DNA from: Linnemannia hyalina
Lineage: Eukaryota > Mortierellomycota > Mortierellomycetes > Mortierellales > Mortierellaceae
Length of the DNA stretch: 64,000 nt
Assembly: GCA_019671135.1 (NCBI GenBank)
Contig: JAHRHY010000030.1
Coordinates: 1 to 64,000, forward strand
Direction: 5' to 3'
Position numbers and translations under genes: made by a program. Below are positions 59,025-64,000 of this stretch, one piece after another. The notes under the pieces are model-generated. The model searched no databases, was not told where the DNA came from, and saw only the letters and a program-made list of their open reading frames with translations. Each line of letters opens with the position of its first letter. The stretch's first letter is position 1.

Positions 59025-62000
59025 CAACGCCACTAATCGATTTGATTAAGGGGACGATGATTGTGTAATAGGTTCTGTCCATCTGGTCCAGATTTGTCCA
59101 TTTTTGTAACCGCCTATGCTTTTGAGTTCAGGGTTTTGCTCCACTTCTCTCTTTTTTTTTCATTTGTGCTCCGAACGAGGTTCTGCCGGACAGAGAGAAG
59201 GCCAGGTTTGCGGCCGTGAGGCATTTTCTGCCCCTTCCTCTTTACAACGCTGATTGACGTGGGGTCATCGAAGGGTTGGCGACGATGTACCGGATGGGGA
59301 CTCTATTTGTCTCACTCGCACCTCCACAAAATGCTTAATTACCCTGATGGCTGCTGCTGGAACCGAGGGTCGCCATGGGCAAGTGGATGTCTGGTCTTTA
59401 CCAGGGAGTCTCGATGGTGTGAGATGGTTGGTCTGGTATGAGCGATCAAGTTACTAAGACGTCCGCAGAGCGAGTTTCCTTCCCCTGAAAAAGATATCCC
59501 CTCCCTCTCCCGAGGTTGTTTGTTGGTGTTGTGAATAGACACCGGTTTACAGAAACGGCAACGCGCCCATGCTCTTTTCGATATAACATCACCCTCGCAG
59601 TAACACCGTCTACCCTATGTGGTCATGTTGATCCTGTGCCAAGAAAAAGGGGGGAGGGGGGTCCTTGCAAGTCGCATCTCCTTGTATTGTCCTGAATTCT
59701 TCGAAGTCAAAAAAGGCGTATGAACCGGGCAGAACAAGATATGGCGGGGAGAGGGGTTTTAAGCAGTGACCCGCCATCTTTTATCTGTGTCACATTGCGA
59801 AGAAGCGATGAGAAAAAAAAATACCAATTAGTGAGAGAGAAGTCAAGCGAGCAAAAACATTCACACCAATTGGGTGCGTTCTGCGAGTGGGTTGTTATTG
59901 TTGTAAAGGCAGAATGTCACCCAATAGTTCGACAACATACACCCAACAACAAACAGTGATAGGTCCGTTCAGGGACAACAATAACAACAACAACAAAAGG
60001 AGATGTCCCTGGAGAAGATCGAGGGAGAGAAAGAAGGTCGCATGGGCACTCAAGAATTGTTCGCCTTATTCATGGCCTTTTCCCTATCTTGTGCGCCTTG
60101 ACGAAAATAATGCCTTGTTGATTTCACCCTTTGCCCTGTTCAACACTTTCGCTGCTGTCTATGAGGGAATTTATTTTGCCTTCTTGAAACGACAACAACA
60201 TTGATGTAAACAAAACGAGGAAGGAACAAAATGGATCAGACGTGGTATAGTGGGGTGAGAATAAAAGGGCGATATGTAACCGCTACACCCATCGTGATAT
60301 TCTCTTAGCAACCGAATACTGTGTCTCCCTTCTTCTCTAGGAGTGACGATTAGAAGGAGATAGATCTAATGCATTGGTGCATTGATGGGTGACCCAGGTT
60401 CGGCCCGGTATAAGATGTACATGTCCATGAAGGAACAAAAGAACATAAGAGGGGCGCCGGATAGTATTATGCGGCTCTTTGCAGCGCGCGATGTGGTCAA
60501 CGAAGTAATAGACAATACACGCCACGCACGCACGCACAAACCCTCTCTCCTCCTCTTTCGCACACCCCTGCGCCAAAAAAAACCATAGATACACCACTTG
60601 TTCATTTTGTTTTGTTTTGCCATGCTTACGAACGGAACACCGTCTCGCGGGTCCCCTTTTTCTTGCTCTTCCTTCATCCCTTGTGTACGTGCTCTTGTTA
60701 TTTTCTTTCTCCTTGTCCTTCAGTGATGTCAATCTTCACCCTACTTTTACCCGTTTCTTGCCATGCCAGATAGATCATAAAAGGATAGCGTTTCAAGAAG
60801 GACTTCTACAAGGCAAGCACTCTAACGAGCCTAGCAGAGGAAAACATGCGAACAAGGAAGGAGAGCAGCGAGCAAGTGTGGAAATGGACTGGGCATAGGG
60901 TACAAATGCGTTGTCGCATTTTAGTTTCGGCAAAATCAGGACCCGGAAGCGCCTTCACAACATGTGGACACTCCCCTGCACGCTTGCAAATAATCTTGCA
61001 CAGAAGACGAGAAAAATGCCTCGTTTTTTTATATTATTACTCGATTGTGTATGGAACAACATAAGAATAAGGTCCGCTGGAAGTTAAGGAAAAGCGCCTG
61101 ATTCAATCGCCATCCTTTCCCTCTGTCTTTCTATGACCCAGGTTAAATGAGAAAAAGGGATAAACTTCCTCCATCTTTCTTCATCCTTCCCTCGGTGTGG
61201 TAGAAAAAGATACGAGTGCCTTATGTTCATTAAGCATTTTGTGGAGATGAGATGGCCATCCCTCGGGTTTCTCTACTTCTCGTACAAGATGAATCTCTTG
61301 GACACAGAAAAGTCATTGAAGGAAAGACACTTAAACACCGTAACAGCTATGAAGAAACTGACAATAAAGCGATCGTTCTCTCGTACAACAACAATAGCAA
61401 TGATTAAAAAACAGCGAATGGCAACTGGTGTAAACAATAACAATGAAATGAGCAACAACAGCAAATTAAACCCGTTTCCTTTCCCTTCACAACAACACAG
61501 GCAACAAACAAACACAATCAACAATCGATAACAAACTTGTGTTGTCCGTTTAGTCATAGTTCCTGGAGGTAAGCAGGGGTTAATAATAATCGAGAGTTGG
61601 GGTGGGTTCTGCGGAGAAAAAGAGGGGGGGATAACAAAGAGATGAAATAGCGCAAAAGGGAAAAGTCCTCCCGAAGACCCATCCTCATCCTCATCCTTGT
61701 CCTCAACCACTCCATATGTTTTTCCATATGTGGGTGAAGTGGTGTGAGGTTGGACACTTTTCGCCCATTTTGTATTTTGGATGGGTTGGCGTTTTCATTC
61801 CCCGCACAACTCACACACATACTTTTTTTTTTCCTGGCGTGCATGCCTTATTCCTTTTCCTCCTTCTCGTCTCGTCCACCCTGTGCCCAGTAAGATTTCG
61901 CGGTACCCTCTGTCGTGTAAGCTTGAATACTTTAAAGTTGCAGCGACCACTCAAAAGACGAAAAAAGAGCGAGACCGACCCGGGTTGTTCACCAAGGCAA

Positions 62001-62855
62001 AAGAAAAGACCAAAAAACTAGTTTTGAGGGTCCCCTGCCCGGAAATACTATTAATGAGGAGAAGTATTAGGTAGCGTCAGGTAAGGTAGACAAGAAGAGT
62101 GTGAGAGCGAACGAGCTGAACAGGCGAGCCTGGCAGAACAGAGTAGACCAGTAACAAAGAAAAGGCCGATGGGCGAAAGACAACAACTGCAGAGAATAGC
62201 AAGGGAACCAGACCTTTAAAAAGGCAGCTAGACTTTCATGTCTACTCCCTGTCTCTTTTTTGTCCATGCTACACCGGATCGGCAAGAAGGCCACTGAAGG
62301 GGTAGTAGCAAAGAAAAAAAAAGGAGCGACACCACAGTGTACCATGAAGAAAAGGACGGTCTAAAAAACCGAGGAAAGAGAAAAGGAAAGGACAATTGAA
62401 AAGGAGGATTAGCTTTCCTCGTTGACAGCACTCAACTATTGTTCCTCAGCGAGAAAAAGTCAGAGGAAAGATATAAGGGGAGACAAAGGACTATGACCAA
62501 TGGCTTTGATCCTTCCACTACTCTCGAGGGTGTGTGCTCGTGTGCGTATGTAGTGCGAGTGGTGTTCCTGCGTAACATGACGTAGAAGAGGAGAGGGAGA
62601 GGACGAACCCAGGGTACCACAGCACAGGTCAAAGAAAGAGGCATGAAAAAAAACAAACAACAAAGGAGATGTCACGGATGGTGTAAGCTGGCTCATTATC
62701 TATCAGCAACGATAACCCCATCTTTTTCAACAGTGTGTGAACAGACAGTCAAGACGGAAGAGTGGAATTGAGATGGAGCATGAGTGTGTGAGTATGTGAA
62801 AGGTGCTTGTTCACCTTTTTATCTCCTTGTCGGATTGGGAAAGAATGAGAGAGAG

Positions 62856-63015
62856 ATGGACGGCAACATTGACAACATTGAAAACAATGACAACATTGGA
62901 AACAATGACAATGGCAATGGTACTGATAACAGCCAGCGGTTGTTAATAAGAGGCAACAACAACAACAACAACCACAACCACAACAACAGCAACACCATCA
63001 ACAACAATAACGACG
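62856..63015. repeat. Imperfect AAC-rich simple sequence
   Basis: AACATTGACAACATTGA-type units pass into (AAC)n. An open frame from an ATG at 62857 gives an Asn-rich 74-residue peptide, but base bias alone explains it. Confidence 0.6.
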
Positions 63016-63390
63016 AGGAAGTATGTGTTTATCCACGATTGTTTATGGTTTGGATGTTACTCCAAGGGGAAAAACAATAAAGGAAGGGAATGCGAGTGCG
63101 CGAGAAGTGTGTGTGTTCAGTTCATGTCCACCTGGACCCACCGCTCTCGATTTGTTTACACACTCACACAGAGAGAGCAAGAGAGGCAAGGCGAGCGGGG
63201 TGGATGGTGCCGCTGTTTCCATTTGCAGCCAAAAGGGATGAGTGAGCCGTTTGGATGAATGAAAGAATGAATGGACGACTGAATGGCCTGGCCCAGCCTC
63301 CTCCAGGAACACACCCTCCATCCATCCACTGCAGTTTATCCCTCACTTAAACAGAAACAAACAACCCCTGTCCACTCTCCTTCTTGAATA

Positions 63391-63400
63391 GATATAAAGA
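63391..63400 (+). promoter_or_regulatory. TATA box of the gene at 63678
   Basis: GATATAAAGA about 285 bases before the start codon, followed by almost pure C/T sequence to about 63600. Confidence 0.5.
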
Positions 63401-63495
63401 CGACCAGCTCTTCCTCTTCTCTTCCCCTTTCTACTCTTCCTTTCCCTTTGTTTACCACCACCTCTGTCGTCTTTTTCTTTCCTCCTCCCTCCTCT

Positions 63496-63553
63496 TTCTT
63501 CCTTCCTTCCTTTCTTCCTTCCTTCCTTCCTTCCTTTCTTCCTTTCTTCCTTC
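63496..63553. repeat. (TTCC)n microsatellite in a leader or promoter
   Basis: Imperfect tetranucleotide array of TTCC with TTTC variants, lying between the TATA box and the start codon. Confidence 0.85.
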
Positions 63554-63677
63554 ACCCATCCTCTCCCTCCCTCCCTCTACCCCTCCCTTTCTTTGTGCTT
63601 GCTCTCCCTTGTACATCTTCCATACCCCTAGCCATAGAATTTAGATCACATAGACTTGAGTGTCCCTGTATTCAGCC

Positions 63678-64000
63678 ATGTCTGAAAAGATCGAAGGTAA
63701 TAATCCCCACTTTCATCAAAAACAATTCGCCTCAAGAAAACAGACCAAACAAGCATGTCAAGACCTAGACACAACGCAGTCAACCCTCGCATCCCACCCT
63801 CGCCTTAATTTGCTCCTTGCAGCCCTCACCCCTTGTTGTTGTACCCTCTAACACATAAAATCATTTGGTCCCCTCACTGTTATATAGCTACACCAGTAGA
63901 TAGCGCCCATACAAAGGGCAAGCTCGAGGTTGAAGAGGCCGAGCACCACGAGCACAAGGATGAGATTTCGCCCGAGCTCGAGGCCCTTCTCCAGACCAAC
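63678..64000 (+). CDS. Partial gene, 5' end only; possibly plasma-membrane H+-ATPase
   Basis: ATG at 63678, exon 1 63678-63696, GTAATA donor, acceptor ATATAG and exon 2 from 63888 running off the window. The 44 visible residues begin MSEKIEATPVDSAHTKGKLE and continue through a His/Glu-rich stretch (EEAEHHEHKDEISP) to ELEALLQTN. Fungal P-type H+-ATPases have a short acidic N-terminus followed by a helix of the kind E-L-x-x-L-L-x-T-(D/N)-P-x-x-G-L, which fits the last visible residues. That is weak evidence. The long upstream region, strong TATA and C/T-rich leader would suit a highly expressed gene. The identity could change completely once the rest is read. Confidence 0.6.

Larger units (their letters stand above)
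58999..63677. other. 4.7-kb gene-free region upstream of the last gene
   Basis: No frame with a recognisable domain on either strand. Contains an AAC-rich stretch at 62856-63015, an (ACGC) run near 60520, A-tracts and, at the right end, C/T-rich leader sequence with a (TTCC)n array. It is probably a long promoter region for the gene starting at 63678; non-coding transcripts cannot be judged. Confidence 0.5.

Noticed and set aside
1..64000. tRNA, rRNA and transposon search by eye
   Set aside because: No convincing TPsiC/GTTCRA box pair with foldable arms, no rRNA core sequence, and no transposase or reverse transcriptase motif was seen; a covariance-model and profile search would be needed to be certain.

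Overview
The window looks like nuclear DNA of an early-diverging filamentous fungus, most likely Mortierellomycotina (Mortierella and relatives). The evidence is indirect: genes split by several short GT...AG introns, long gene-free spacers rich in pyrimidine tracts and microsatellites, AATAAA-type 3' ends, no bacterial operons, and a gene set that includes a METTL4-type adenine methyltransferase, a BRD7/9-like bromodomain protein and a fused allantoicase/ureidoglycolate lyase. The genus assignment is inference; nothing here is diagnostic at species level. I found 14 complete gene models and one gene cut by the right edge, about one gene per 4.3 kb. Exon borders below were set by reading GT/AG sites and checking that reading phase and family motifs continue across each junction; no transcript data were available.

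Layout. 1-3670: repeat-rich, no solid gene (a 436-bp tandem array, a 15-bp coding-like minisatellite, a 36-bp degenerate array, and a possible decayed double-psi barrel fragment). 3671-5015 (-): ZIP zinc transporter. 6939-11386 (-) and 11755-13383 (+): a divergent pair, a BRD7/9-like bromodomain protein and a METTL4-like MT-A70 methyltransferase, sharing a 368-bp promoter. 14045-16516 (+): secreted M14 zinc carboxypeptidase. 17299-19505 (+): membrane-anchored expansin/RlpA-like double-psi beta-barrel protein. 19506-24930: 5.4 kb without a gene. 24931-25713 and 27158-28783 (+): two single-exon low-complexity proteins of unknown function. 29157-34673 (+): RPAP1. 35979-37111 (+): small cysteine-rich GPI-anchored wall protein. 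38525-41382 (+): cystathionine gamma-lyase. 41750-45774 (+): ARP8 of the INO80 complex with a long acidic N-terminus. 47827-48726 (-): secreted acidic coiled-coil protein. 48727-53361: 4.6 kb without a gene. 53362-55692 (+): fused allantoicase and ureidoglycolate lyase. 56183-58998 (+): PLP group II decarboxylase with a Ser/Thr-rich insert. 58999-63677: 4.7 kb without a gene. 63678-64000+: start of a gene that may be a plasma-membrane H+-ATPase.

The genes do not form one pathway. Chromatin and transcription functions recur (bromodomain protein, METTL4, RPAP1, ARP8). A second theme is nitrogen and sulfur handling (secreted carboxypeptidase, allantoate breakdown, cystathionine cleavage, a GAD/CSAD-type decarboxylase). 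A third is cell surface (double-psi barrel protein, GPI protein, acidic secreted protein). I see no clearly new multi-gene system. The best leads are the fused allantoate-degrading enzyme, the divergent bromodomain/METTL4 pair, the membrane-tethered double-psi barrel protein and the left-edge repeat array.
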